Shown here piece after piece: positions 1 through 7,099 of a DNA stretch of 47,901 bases. The DNA comes from Bacteroidales bacterium. GTDB taxonomy: Bacteria; Bacteroidota; Bacteroidia; Bacteroidales; UBA932. The stretch spans positions 1-47,901 of the forward strand of contig JAGBJY010000018.1 in the NCBI GenBank assembly GCA_017934185.1. The letters run 5' to 3'. The notes under the pieces are model-generated. The model did no database searches, was not told the origin of the DNA, and saw only the letters and a program-made list of their open reading frames with translations. A program made the position numbers and the translations under genes. Every line of letters begins with the position of its first letter. Position 1 is the first letter of the stretch.

Positions 1-214
1 CGAAATGAGAGGATGGTAACAAATGGAAGTAAATTATGTCTCCTTGCCCCATGTCTTTCCAAACGGCTTCTTGTTAACAACCGCGGTTAGAGCTATGCCG
101 TATCCCATTTTCAGTAGTGTATGGTATGCCAGGAACGGCATTAGCTCAACCAAAAGCGTTATCACAACGCGGTGCAAAGTTGAGGAACTTTCATCGGAGA
201 GCAAAGACTTTGAA

Positions 215-275
215 CACTGCTTATCCCCCCCCCCACCCAGAAAAAGCAACCCTGCAAATACACTTCAAAGCAGAA
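215..275. repeat. Left copy of an imperfect inverted repeat
   Basis: This begins CACTGCTTAT, runs through a C-tract (225-234) and continues AAAAAGCAACCCTGCAAATA, then CACTTCAA. The reverse complement of 2008-2071 gives the same order: CACTGCTAATTT, a C-tract, AAAAGCGACCCTGTAAATAC, then ACTGCAA. The two copies point inward at each other across about 1.8 kb. This could be the terminal repeats of a non-autonomous mobile element, or leftover ends of two insertion sequences. There is no transposase between them, and I do not see a target-site duplication. Confidence 0.6.
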
Positions 276-394
276 AAAGACCACATAAGGGCATAGCGGC
301 GCGTAGAAACCAGTATGCCCGGCAATCCATCAGGACTACCGGGGCCTTATCATGTACTTAGTTGGGTGTTAATTCTTAACGGGGCAATTGTTCA

Positions 395-637
395 CTATTT
401 CTTTTTCCCTTGGGCATGGTATGTTCTGCACTGCGAAATGGGAGAAAGCCCGAGTCTATTTACAACTTCGGTCGAGATGACAGAAGCGGTTGCCCCCGTG
501 TCCCATAACGCGGAGAACTGCTGAATATCTGCCGGGGAAAATGGCGTTGTCGAATCCTTAGAAGCTCCAACGCCACAAGGGGTCATCAATTCAGATGTAA
601 GATGTTCATTCCTGGAAGTAAACGCAACCGGATCCAT
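395..637 (-). pseudogene. Truncated retropepsin-like aspartic protease
   Basis: The 80-residue product contains the retropepsin active-site signature ALWDTGATASVIS, with the catalytic Asp at about residue 46. Proteins of this type are usually around 150 residues, with a second half carrying a strand-turn and an (I/V)G(M/A)D motif. Here the frame runs into KKK and a stop directly after HAQG, and no frame beyond it on the minus strand resumes a retropepsin-like sequence, so the C-terminal half has been lost. Its ATG shares a base with the stop of the upstream DUF5678 gene (TAATG), so the two were translationally coupled. Function inferred from the motif only; probably inactive, because the dimer or second lobe needed for activity is incomplete. 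Confidence 0.6.
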
Positions 638-879
638 TAAAAAGCAACTCTTGAAGTGAAGAAACGTTGTGAGTAGGCTCCATCTCCCTCAGTACAAAGC
701 TGGAGCATGAAGTTACCTTTGCCAAAGGTGTTCAATGCAGTATCATACCCCTCTTTGAGGGAATCATAAGCCCCCTTCACTCCATCGGCAGTGATGATGA
801 TATACTTGCCGTTGTACTGTTTCACAAGTTCATCTTGATTCTCAAGATAGTATTTGAAGAGTTCCTGTATCATACTCAT
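637..879 (-). CDS. DUF5678-like small protein
   Basis: This encodes 80 residues with the pattern NQDELVKQYNGKYIII, then GAYDSLKEGYDTAL, and a C-terminal FTSRVAF. That resembles DUF5678 proteins, which are often found beside retropepsin-like aspartyl proteases. No catalytic residues, signal peptide or membrane segment are visible. The gene has its own -7 box at 893-900 and is coupled by a TAATG overlap to the truncated protease gene downstream. The pair probably forms one functional unit, but the role is unknown. The start could also be the second Met (873). Family assignment is from memory of the sequence pattern. Confidence 0.65.
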   Translation of the reverse strand: MSMIQELFKYYLENQDELVKQYNGKYIIITADGVKGAYDSLKEGYDTALNTFGKGNFMLQLCTEGDGAYSQRFFTSRVAF

Positions 880-892
880 CTTATTAGGGTAA

Positions 893-900
893 CAAAGTTA
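893..900 (-). promoter_or_regulatory. -7 box upstream of the DUF5678 gene
   Basis: TAACTTTG on the minus strand is a full match to the Bacteroidota -7 consensus TAnnTTTG. It lies 13 bases before the ATG at 879. The -33 element is not clear. Confidence 0.5.
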
Positions 901-1011
901 CAAACAATTGTTATAATTGAAAATAGTTCGTTCAAAAATCATTCAAATTTCCGTTCAAACGCCGTTCTATCGACATTTATGGCAAAAACGGCCTTTTCTT
1001 GGGTGTACTTA

Positions 1012-1023
1012 GTATGGCCATAC
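1012..1023. promoter_or_regulatory. 12-bp perfect palindrome
   Basis: GTATGGCCATAC lies in the 270-base gap between the XRE-type gene and the DUF5678 gene. It could be an operator. The rest of the gap (901-1148) holds no convincing gene; the short plus-strand frame through it has no recognisable features. Confidence 0.2.
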
Positions 1024-1148
1024 CCTCCCCCTCAATACAGAAGGAGCCTTGGCGATAATATTTTATGCGATGAATGTCTGCATATGAACGCTTTAACGAA
1101 CGATGAAATAACGGTTTTTGTGCGAGAATAGCAAGAATTGAGGAATTC

Positions 1149-1418
1149 TCATTCTGTGACTCTTACCAATGGTTCACCCAGCGCTGTTGATATCTCGGCA
1201 ATAGATTTCAACGTGAGGTTAGGAAAGCCCGATGTCCACCTTGAAATGACCGCTTCCGACCGACCCATTTTTTTTGCAAGATCCCGCTGCGTCATGTTCT
1301 TCTGCTTGAGGACGGCATCGATGCGGGCAATGATGTCGGCTGACAGTTGCACCTCGGACATGACCTCCGGAGATACGGCCGCCATCTTTTCATTAAACCA
1401 TTCCTGCTTGTTTCTCAT
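1149..1418 (-). CDS. XRE-family HTH antitoxin-type regulator
   Basis: This 89-residue protein contains a Cro/C1-type helix-turn-helix over about residues 27-85. Helix two and the recognition helix read MTQRDLAKKMGRSEAVISRW, followed by LTLKSIAEISTALGE. The start at 1418 is preferred over the longer frame to 1505, because the extra N-terminal residues are read from the other frame of the upstream toxin gene. The ATG lies inside the 3' end of that toxin gene, with about 26 bp of overlap, the usual order for HigBA-like pairs in Bacteroidota (toxin first). It probably binds and represses the pair's promoter. Confidence 0.8.
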   Translation of the reverse strand: MRNKQEWFNEKMAAVSPEVMSEVQLSADIIARIDAVLKQKNMTQRDLAKKMGRSEAVISRWTSGFPNLTLKSIAEISTALGEPLVRVTE

Positions 1419-1847
1419 GACTATATTTGGCGATGCTCTCATTAAGTATCTTCTCAAACTTCTGGAGGTCCAAAACATAGCCGCACAGCTTAGGATTCTC
1501 CTCATACGTGCGTGAATTCTTTACCCCGCCATTGCCGAGAATAACTATCTGGTCTGAAAGTCTCAGGCAATACAGCCGGAGCTTGCCACTCTCGATGGCA
1601 GTGCCTGAACGCTGTCGTTCATGCCACCATCCGGGCGAAAGAACCGCTCAAGGGCACCAATGCGCAAGATAGCCTGAAGTGCAGCTATGATACGCTGATA
1701 ATCACGGTTGTACGTAGCGTTCATTTCGAACTCCGCCACGAACTTTTCAAACTCCGTGGTGCCGTCCATCTCAAAGCTGATAGAGTACAAAGAAGCCTTG
1801 CCAGACTCATTCAGCAGTTCAACCGTTGTTTTCTTCTTCACGTTCAT
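1393..1847 (-). pseudogene. RelE/HigB-type (Gp49-like) toxin, frameshifted
   Basis: The first frame (1847 to 1563) gives MNVKKKTTVELLNESGK through IIAALQAILRIGALERFF. It then reads NDSVQALP followed by nonsense and a stop. Shifting frame near 1597 (one base missing in the window) resumes a clear toxin C-terminus, ESGKLRLYCLRLSDQIVIL then GNGGVKNSRTYEENP and LDLQKFEKILNE, ending at 1393. Together that is about 151 residues, typical of the Gp49-like HigB family. The antitoxin gene overlaps its end and is intact. The shift could be a real inactivating mutation or a one-base sequence error; no slippery site suggesting programmed frameshifting is visible. Confidence 0.7.
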
Positions 1848-1851
1848 GCGG

Positions 1852-1887
1852 CAAAGGTACTAAAAGAAAACTTAACATACAAGTTAA
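1852..1887 (-). promoter_or_regulatory. Promoter and candidate operator of the toxin-antitoxin pair
   Basis: TACCTTTG at 1852-1859 is a perfect -7 box only a few bases from the toxin ATG, so the mRNA would have almost no leader. TTG lies 20 bases further upstream. An inverted repeat TTAAC-ATACAA-GTTAA (1872-1887) overlaps the -33 region, where an autorepressing antitoxin would be expected to bind. Confidence 0.5.
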
Positions 1888-2007
1888 TTATTGAATTTGT
1901 GACAAGTATGTCTAATCTTCAATCCGTTTTCTGTGCTACTCTGAGTACTGGCGCTCCTTTGGTCTTGAGATTTCCGGACATATAATTGAATATCAGAGGT
2001 TAAAAGT

Positions 2008-2071
2008 CTCTGTTTCTTTCTTGCAGTGTATTTACAGGGTCGCTTTTCGGGGGGGGGTAAATTAGCAGTGC
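2008..2071. repeat. Right copy of an imperfect inverted repeat
   Basis: This is the reverse-complement partner of 215-275; on the plus strand it ends with a G-tract and then TAAATTAGCAGTG. Outside it (2072-2265) begins the leader of the triple-tyrosine sensor gene. The stretch 1888-2007 between the toxin promoter and this repeat holds no gene I can recognise. Confidence 0.6.
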
Positions 2072-2239
2072 CCTAGATCTTTCTTTTGTAAAGAAAAACT
2101 ATCATCTTTGCAGTCATACAAACATTATTATTGAAAGAACTAAATGGAAAACTTGAAAAGGCGCGCGCGAATTTTCTAGCTTTTGCTAAAACGGGCGTAA
2201 AAAAGTTGACATATAATCTGATAGGTCGAGAATTTTTCG

Positions 2240-2247
2240 TATTTTTG
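2240..2247 (+). promoter_or_regulatory. -7 box of the triple-tyrosine sensor gene
   Basis: TATTTTTG matches TAnnTTTG and lies 18 bases before the chosen ATG at 2266. That supports this start over the longer open frame beginning at 2131. A second weaker box (CATCTTTG, 2110-2117) lies further upstream. Confidence 0.45.
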
Positions 2248-2265
2248 TTAAGTAAACATCCAGAC

Positions 2266-5082
2266 ATGAAAATAAAGCTAAGCGCAATCCTCCTCACAAT
2301 TACTCTTGCCTGTGTTTCTCTGCAGGCCAGGGATAATAACATCTTTTATCCGCCCACAGAAGTTTTCACAAAAGACCTTTACAGGGCCGACGGAAAAAAC
2401 TGGGCCATTCAGGCTTCAGAAGAAGGAATGGTCTACACAGGCAATAACCGGGGACTATTAGTTTATGACGGTTACAGGTGGGAACTCCTTCAACATCCCG
2501 GAGCACATCCCATTCGCGCCCTTCTCATGGCGGAAGGTAGAGTCTATGTAGGCTCCTACATGGAGTTTGGTTTCTACAACAAAAACACCTCCGGGCGGTG
2601 GGAATATACCTCCTTGTCGGCCACCGTAGACGAAGACCTCCTGAAAAAGGATGAAATTTGGAACATCGAAATAAGCGGGGACCGCGTAGTCTTCCAATCC
2701 TTCTACGGCCTGTATGTGTATGACGGAGTTTCGGTAAAGACTTTTCGCTTCCAACATTTTATCCAGTCTTTCCATATTCACAGCACCGGTGAAGCGCTTG
2801 TATGGTTCTTAGACCAAGGAGTGGCTACTGTTGACCTTACCACGGGAGAGTTCCAACCTTCTAGTGAAAGTCCTTTCAACAGCTACATTGTCCGCTGGAT
2901 TTCAGAAGGCAACGGCTCTCATCTTGTTCTTACTTTTTCTGACGGGCTGTTCAGGATGAAGGAGGGCAGATATGAACCCTTCCCCACAGAGATTGATGCC
3001 CTCATCAAAAGGTCACAGCCCCTCTGCGCAGTCCGTGATTCCACCAACGGCAGCATTTATATTGGGACCAAACTGGAAGGCATCTTTGTATTGTCTCCAA
3101 AGGGAAAACTGCTATGGCATTTTTCTACAGACAACTTGCTGCCAGACAACATTATTGAAAAGATTTCCCTTGGCGTCCAAGGCGATGTGTGGGCTGCAAC
3201 CGGGAACGGAATAGCCCGTATCATGATCCAGGCCCCTACAAAGAATATCTTAAACCTGACCCCTTCTGTGGGAGATATTAACACGGCACTGTATACTCCT
3301 CCTTACCTGTATTTAGGCACGTCGCAAGGCTTGTACAAAGGCATTCTTACAGAGGATTTCCAGCAACTGAAAAACATTGAGCATATTTCCTCCATCAATA
3401 CAAGCGTTCTGAGTCTGTCTCGTTTTTCAGACCAGGTGTTTTGCGGAACCAATGACTACACTTTTGAGCTTACGCAAAACAACCTTCCCAAACTGCAGTG
3501 CCGGGTATCCGGAGGAGCCGACATGGACAGCGGTACCATCCATGGCAAGGAGGTTATCATACAAGGAACATATACGCGGCTCTGCGTATATATACGCGAA
3601 AATGGCCAATGGAAATACAGCCATAAAGTGGAAGATTTTCTAGGCCCGGTTACCAGTTGTAAAATAGCCCATGACGGAACCATTTGGGCAGCCTCGCAGC
3701 ACGGAGGACTATACGCCATGAAGCTGGAGGACTCACTGCAAAAGGCTTCCAGTTTAAAGTATTACAAAGACCTGGACTCAAATACCACACTCCCCATCCA
3801 AGTTTGCCGATATGCCAATAGGGTTGTCTTTTGTGATGGGAAAACAGGTGTTTACACTTACGATGATATCCACGACAAAATTGTTCCGCTTAAACATCTT
3901 GGTGCATATTCTCAAGTGCAATCGATAGTTCCAGCCGAAAATGACACACATTTCTTCCTCTTCGAGGACAGGGTGATGCTTATGAAAACAACGGCCGACT
4001 CTCTGGTAATGGTACACAACCTGTCTTATCCCAAGAACGAAGTAAGGTCCATAGACGGTCCCCAACGAATTGTTCCTCTCGGAAGCCAGCATAGCCTTCT
4101 TCCCCGGCATAACGCATTGATTATCTTTGACAATTCCCCTGTAAAAAAAATGGACACCTGCTCACTAGGAACCCTGTCACTGGCAAGGCTTAGAATAGAG
4201 GATTTCACGAAAGGCGAACAGCAACTGATTCCTCTTGACAAGAAAACACAGGTACGTATCCCCTACCGATTCAACAATCTTACATTCACGTACTGTTTCC
4301 CCTCCCTTAAAGCGAACTGTGCCGTATCTTTTAGATACAAGGTGACGGGGCTGGACAATCAATGGCACAGTATGGGAGAAATCCCCGATTTGTCCCTAAA
4401 ATATCTCAGAGAAGGAAAATATACCGTTTGCGCCCAAGCGGTGTCGCCCGACGGGAAGACCGTATCACAACATGACTACACCTTTGTGATAAAGCCTCCT
4501 TTCTACCGCTCAATGCCCATGTATGCTTTGTCTCTGCTGCTTGTCTTTGCACTTATCAGCCTATATATCGCATTCCGGAAAAGACAAATTATCAATGAGA
4601 AGAATTTAGCCATTCGCCGGATAAGGGAAGAAGAAATGGAGAACGAACTGAGGCTCAAAAACGAAGAACTGTCAGAAAGGCTATGGACCCGTTTCCACTG
4701 GAACGAAGCCCTGATGCGGATCAAGAAAACCCTCACAGAACAAAAACTACGGCTGGGGAAGAATTATCCGGACAAAGACTTCTCTGCCGTATGCAACCTC
4801 ATTGACAAACAAATGTTTTCTGAGAGCGAATGGGATAAGTTTTCCGGGAACTTTGACCTTACCCACAATAACTTTATCACCAGATTGGCAGCAGAGTATC
4901 CTCAACTCTCAGAGAACGATATCCGCTTCTGCACTTATCTTCGGATGAATATCGAGAACAAAGAGCTGGCCACCCTGCTTAATCTCTCGCCCAAGGGAGT
5001 TGAAGCAGCCCGCTACCGCCTGAGGAAAAAGTTTGGTCTTGGAAGGGATGAATCGCTCAATATGTTCCTGCTGAACTATTAG
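2266..5082 (+). CDS. Triple-tyrosine-motif sensor with propeller and C-terminal HTH
   Basis: This 938-residue membrane sensor/regulator has a signal peptide (MKIKLSAILLTITLACVSLQA), then about 650 residues of two-component-regulator-type beta-propeller repeats. A Y_Y_Y domain follows, with SFRYKVTGLDNQWHSM and LREGKYTVCAQA. Next come one transmembrane helix (MYALSLLLVFALISLYIAF), a short charged coiled coil (REEEMENELRLKNEELSERL) and a LuxR-like HTH ending (ENDIRFCTYLRM, NKELATLLNLSPKGVEAARY). There is no histidine kinase or receiver domain, so it should act as a one-component trans-membrane regulator: periplasmic sensing, cytoplasmic DNA binding. The ligand is unknown. It is AT-richer than the genes after 6347 and sits beside the repeat-bounded patch, which suggests it was acquired. 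Its 3' end overlaps the convergent MarR-like gene by 26 bp. Confidence 0.85.
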   Translation: MKIKLSAILLTITLACVSLQARDNNIFYPPTEVFTKDLYRADGKNWAIQASEEGMVYTGNNRGLLVYDGYRWELLQHPGAHPIRALLMAEGRVYVGSYMEFGFYNKNTSGRWEYTSLSATVDEDLLKKDEIWNIEISGDRVVFQSFYGLYVYDGVSVKTFRFQHFIQSFHIHSTGEALVWFLDQGVATVDLTTGEFQPSSESPFNSYIVRWISEGNGSHLVLTFSDGLFRMKEGRYEPFPTEIDALIKRSQPLCAVRDSTNGSIYIGTKLEGIFVLSPKGKLLWHFSTDNLLPDNIIEKISLGVQGDVWAATGNGIARIMIQAPTKNILNLTPSVGDINTALYTPPYLYLGTSQGLYKGILTEDFQQLKNIEHISSINTSVLSLSRFSDQVFCGTNDYTFELTQNNLPKLQCRVSGGADMDSGTIHGKEVIIQGTYTRLCVYIRENGQWKYSHKVEDFLGPVTSCKIAHDGTIWAASQHGGLYAMKLEDSLQKASSLKYYKDLDSNTTLPIQVCRYANRVVFCDGKTGVYTYDDIHDKIVPLKHLGAYSQVQSIVPAENDTHFFLFEDRVMLMKTTADSLVMVHNLSYPKNEVRSIDGPQRIVPLGSQHSLLPRHNALIIFDNSPVKKMDTCSLGTLSLARLRIEDFTKGEQQLIPLDKKTQVRIPYRFNNLTFTYCFPSLKANCAVSFRYKVTGLDNQWHSMGEIPDLSLKYLREGKYTVCAQAVSPDGKTVSQHDYTFVIKPPFYRSMPMYALSLLLVFALISLYIAFRKRQIINEKNLAIRRIREEEMENELRLKNEELSERLWTRFHWNEALMRIKKTLTEQKLRLGKNYPDKDFSAVCNLIDKQMFSESEWDKFSGNFDLTHNNFITRLAAEYPQLSENDIRFCTYLRMNIENKELATLLNLSPKGVEAARYRLRKKFGLGRDESLNMFLLNY

Positions 5083-5425
5083 ACTGCAGGAGGGAGGGTA
5101 ATGTGATATCCGACGATATAATGGTTGACAGGAGATCTGCTCCAGAAGGCGTAAGAGAAAATTTCATGCAGCGAAGATCCTCTTTACAGAGTTTTCTTTT
5201 AATGAGACCCTTCGCCTCCATCTTGGCAATAAGTTTAGACGTATGGGACGCTTTAAGGCCAAGGGCGGCAGCTATTTCTCCTGCTCCCTTGTCGGGTTCC
5301 TCCTGGAGGTGACACAAGGCAAGCGCCTGGGTTAAATCCAACCCAAAGCGCTTGGTGAATTCTTTGTCGAAGCTATCCAGGGCCATGTAGAGCTCACGGA
5401 TTTTGCAGAGGCATTCTTTATTCAT
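5057..5425 (-). CDS. MarR-like winged-helix regulator, cysteine-rich
   Basis: This 122-residue protein has a MarR-type winged helix: GAGEIAAALGLKASHTSKLI is the HTH, then AKGLIKRKLCKEDLRC is the wing, and SLTPSGADLL follows. It has five cysteines (about 5, 7, 38, 80, 86), two of them flanking the wing. It overlaps the stop of the thioredoxin gene by 8 bp (ATGAATAA), so the two are co-translated. An inferred role is thiol or redox sensing coupled to the thioredoxin; the sequence shows the cysteines but not their chemistry. The start at 5425 (MNKECLC) is preferred to 5443. Its 3' end overlaps the convergent sensor gene. Confidence 0.8.
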   Translation of the reverse strand: MNKECLCKIRELYMALDSFDKEFTKRFGLDLTQALALCHLQEEPDKGAGEIAAALGLKASHTSKLIAKMEAKGLIKRKLCKEDLRCMKFSLTPSGADLLSTIISSDITLPSLLQSNSSAGTY

Positions 5426-6020
5426 GCAGCAGCTTCTCTTCAATTAGTTTTTTTAATTCGTGCCTCGGTAATGCTCCTTGCGTGATGGTGGGAGAACCTT
5501 CCATAGGGATGAATAACAAAGTGGGGATGGAGCGGATGCCAAAAACAGCCGACAGTTCCTGCTCTTTATCCACGTTTATTATGTAAACATAAATTTTTCC
5601 TCCGTATTCTTGGGCCAGTGCTTCCAGTTCCGGAGACAAACGCTTGCAGGGGGCGCACCAATCGGCATAGAAATCTATGATGGCAGGTTTGTCCCCAAGG
5701 TATTTCCACTCCGTGGGATTGTTTTCGTAGTCGGCGACTTTCTCCAGGAAATCGCTCTTTGTGAGATGAATGCTTGTCATTTTGTGTTCTTTTTGATTTT
5801 CAATGATGGTTTCTGGTTCCTTGACAGGGCTGGCGGCTGCACTGCGGCTTGTAAAGCCACTGGCTATCAGCAGTCCAAAAACAAGGCCGTAGATTGTAGA
5901 GGCATAGGGAGAAGAGGTAATGGGGCAGGTGCCACTAGAGCAGCCAACGAATTTCCAGTACAGGAAACCAGCCAATCCTCCAATAAATGCGCCCGCAGCG
6001 TAAATGAATATCTTTTCCAT
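5418..6020 (-). CDS. DUF6132 membrane domain fused to thioredoxin
   Basis: Residues 1-58 form a DUF6132-like region with two membrane segments (IFIYAAGAFIGGLAGFLYW and YASTIYGLVFGLLIAS) around a conserved GCSSGTCPITS loop. After a linker, residues 81-200 are a thioredoxin fold with the active site WCAPC (121-125), FYADW before it and the cis-Pro loop IRSIPTLLF. DUF6132 and thioredoxin are normally separate neighbouring genes. Here they share one frame. Met81 (5780) is preceded by an A-rich stretch (AAAAAGAACACAAAATG), so a free thioredoxin could still be made from an internal start. Probable role: membrane-tethered disulfide reductase activity on the cytoplasmic side, or export-linked redox; the topology is uncertain. 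Confidence 0.8.
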   Translation of the reverse strand: MEKIFIYAAGAFIGGLAGFLYWKFVGCSSGTCPITSSPYASTIYGLVFGLLIASGFTSRSAAASPVKEPETIIENQKEHKMTSIHLTKSDFLEKVADYENNPTEWKYLGDKPAIIDFYADWCAPCKRLSPELEALAQEYGGKIYVYIINVDKEQELSAVFGIRSIPTLLFIPMEGSPTITQGALPRHELKKLIEEKLLHE

Positions 6021-6034
6021 GTTGTTTATTTTTG

Positions 6035-6066
6035 CAAATCTAATGATTATTTTCCAATAAAACAAA
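6035..6066 (-). promoter_or_regulatory. Promoter of the DUF6132-thioredoxin/marR operon
   Basis: On the minus strand, TTTG (6063-6066), a 20-base spacer and TAGATTTG (6035-6042) form a full -33/-7 pair. The ATG at 6020 follows after 14 bases. Confidence 0.6.
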
Positions 6067-6087
6067 TTTCCAACGGAAAATATTTCG

Positions 6088-6224
6088 AAAAAAAATTAAG
6101 CGCACAAGATGTACGCCAGCCCACGTATGCAACTGTTACACTTTTCCGGTACTTGCTTGTACTTTCCTTTCAGTCTTTTCAACGATCTTGGTGTAAAAAT
6201 CCCGCTCGTTTTCGAAGCGGGACT
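6088..6224 (-). ncRNA. Candidate small RNA with own promoter and terminator
   Basis: A minus-strand promoter (TTTG 6253-6256, 19-base spacer, TACCGTTG 6226-6233) would start a transcript near 6224. It opens with a strong hairpin CCCGCT...AGCGGG (6201-6221) followed by AUUUUU. It continues with a small GUAC-AAGCAA-GUAC hairpin and ends in GCGUACA-UCU-UGUGCGC (6100-6116) followed by UUAAUUUUUUUU, a textbook intrinsic terminator. The length is about 135 nt. No long frame with a plausible start is seen on this strand. I cannot assign an RNA family; the 5' hairpin argues against 6S RNA. Confidence 0.5.
6100..6116 (-). terminator. Intrinsic terminator of the candidate small RNA
   Basis: A 7-bp stem (one G-U pair) with a UCU loop is followed on the minus strand by eight U residues (6088-6095). 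Confidence 0.6.
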
Positions 6225-6325
6225 GCAACGGTACAAACTATTTTTGAACTGACAAATTTTTTTGAAACTTTTTTTGAAAAATTTTCATTTTCGGCCAAAG
6301 CTCTGCAGATTCCTGTATTTTTTTA

Positions 6326-6333
6326 TAACTTTG
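6326..6333 (+). promoter_or_regulatory. -7 box of the glycosyltransferase gene
   Basis: TAACTTTG is a full match to TAnnTTTG, 13 bases before the ATG at 6347. Confidence 0.55.
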
Positions 6334-6346
6334 CAATTCTAATAAT

Positions 6347-7099
6347 ATGCACATGGACAGCAAACTGGTTCTCATACCCACCTATAATGAAAAGGAAAAC
6401 ATCGCAGACATCCTTCAAGCCGTGTTTTCCCTGGACGGCAACTTCCATGTGCTGGTCATTGACGACAACTCTCCGGATGGCACGGCAGCCATTGTAAAAG
6501 CCCTCCAGAACAGCTTCCCGGGCCGTTTGCACCTTTTGGAGCGCAGCGGAAAACTGGGCCTGGGCACCGCCTACCTGAGCGGTTTCCGCTGGGCCCTGGA
6601 ACAAGGTTACGACTATGTCTTTGAGATGGACGCCGACTTTTCCCACAACCCCGCCGACCTTCTCCGCCTGTACAAAGCCTGCGCAGAAGACGGAGCCCAG
6701 GTATCCGTAGGCTCCCGCTACTGCAACGGCGTGAGCGTGGTGGACTGGCCCATGAGCCGCATCCTTATTTCCTATTGGGCATCGGCCTATGTAAGGACCA
6801 TCCTGGGCATGAAGGTGTACGATACCACCGCCGGCTTTGTGTGCTATTCGCGCAAGGTCCTGGAAGGCATGGACCTGGACGCCGTGCAGATGAAAGGCTA
6901 CGGCTTCCAGATTGAGATGAAGTACACCGCCTGGAAACTGGGATACGTCCTCAAGGAAGTGCCCATCATCTTCACCAACCGCCAGAAAGGCAGTTCCAAG
7001 ATGAGCGGCAGTATTTTCGGGGAGGCCTTCTGGGGTGTCATCAAGCTTCGTTTCCGGAAACTAAAGCCTTGCCGCCCAAATCTATCTGCGTCAGAATAA
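6347..7099 (+). CDS. Polyprenol-phosphate mannosyltransferase (GT2)
   Basis: This 250-residue GT-A glycosyltransferase transfers a sugar, probably mannose from GDP-mannose, to a polyprenyl phosphate at the inner membrane. Visible motifs are VLIPTYNEKENI (start of the nucleotide-binding fold), VIDDNSPDGTAAI, FEMDADFSHNP (the DxD metal site) and GSRYCNGVSV. There is no membrane anchor, as in single-domain Dpm1-type enzymes. ATG 6347 or 6353 are both possible. Its last 59 bases are shared with the end of the convergent EamA gene, so its C-terminus (LKPCRPNLSASE) is encoded antisense to that gene. Confidence 0.85.
   Translation: MHMDSKLVLIPTYNEKENIADILQAVFSLDGNFHVLVIDDNSPDGTAAIVKALQNSFPGRLHLLERSGKLGLGTAYLSGFRWALEQGYDYVFEMDADFSHNPADLLRLYKACAEDGAQVSVGSRYCNGVSVVDWPMSRILISYWASAYVRTILGMKVYDTTAGFVCYSRKVLEGMDLDAVQMKGYGFQIEMKYTAWKLGYVLKEVPIIFTNRQKGSSKMSGSIFGEAFWGVIKLRFRKLKPCRPNLSASE

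Noticed and set aside
34-141. A 35-codon minus-strand frame (MPFLAYHTLLKMGYGIAL...)
   Set aside because: It is hydrophobic and preceded by a -7-like CAACTTTG, so it may be a gene remnant, but there is too little sequence and no recognised family.
23-361. A 112-codon plus-strand frame at the window start
   Set aside because: It crosses the inverted repeat and the C-tract, has no recognisable domain and poor start context.
1134-1149. AGAATT-GAGG-AATTCT hairpin at the end of the XRE-type gene as a terminator
   Set aside because: Only 6 bp of AT-rich stem and no U-tract on the minus strand.
5418-5780. Thioredoxin as a completely separate gene
   Set aside because: The upstream DUF6132 frame reads through without a stop, so a fusion is the direct reading. 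The internal Met81 start is recorded as an alternative product instead.
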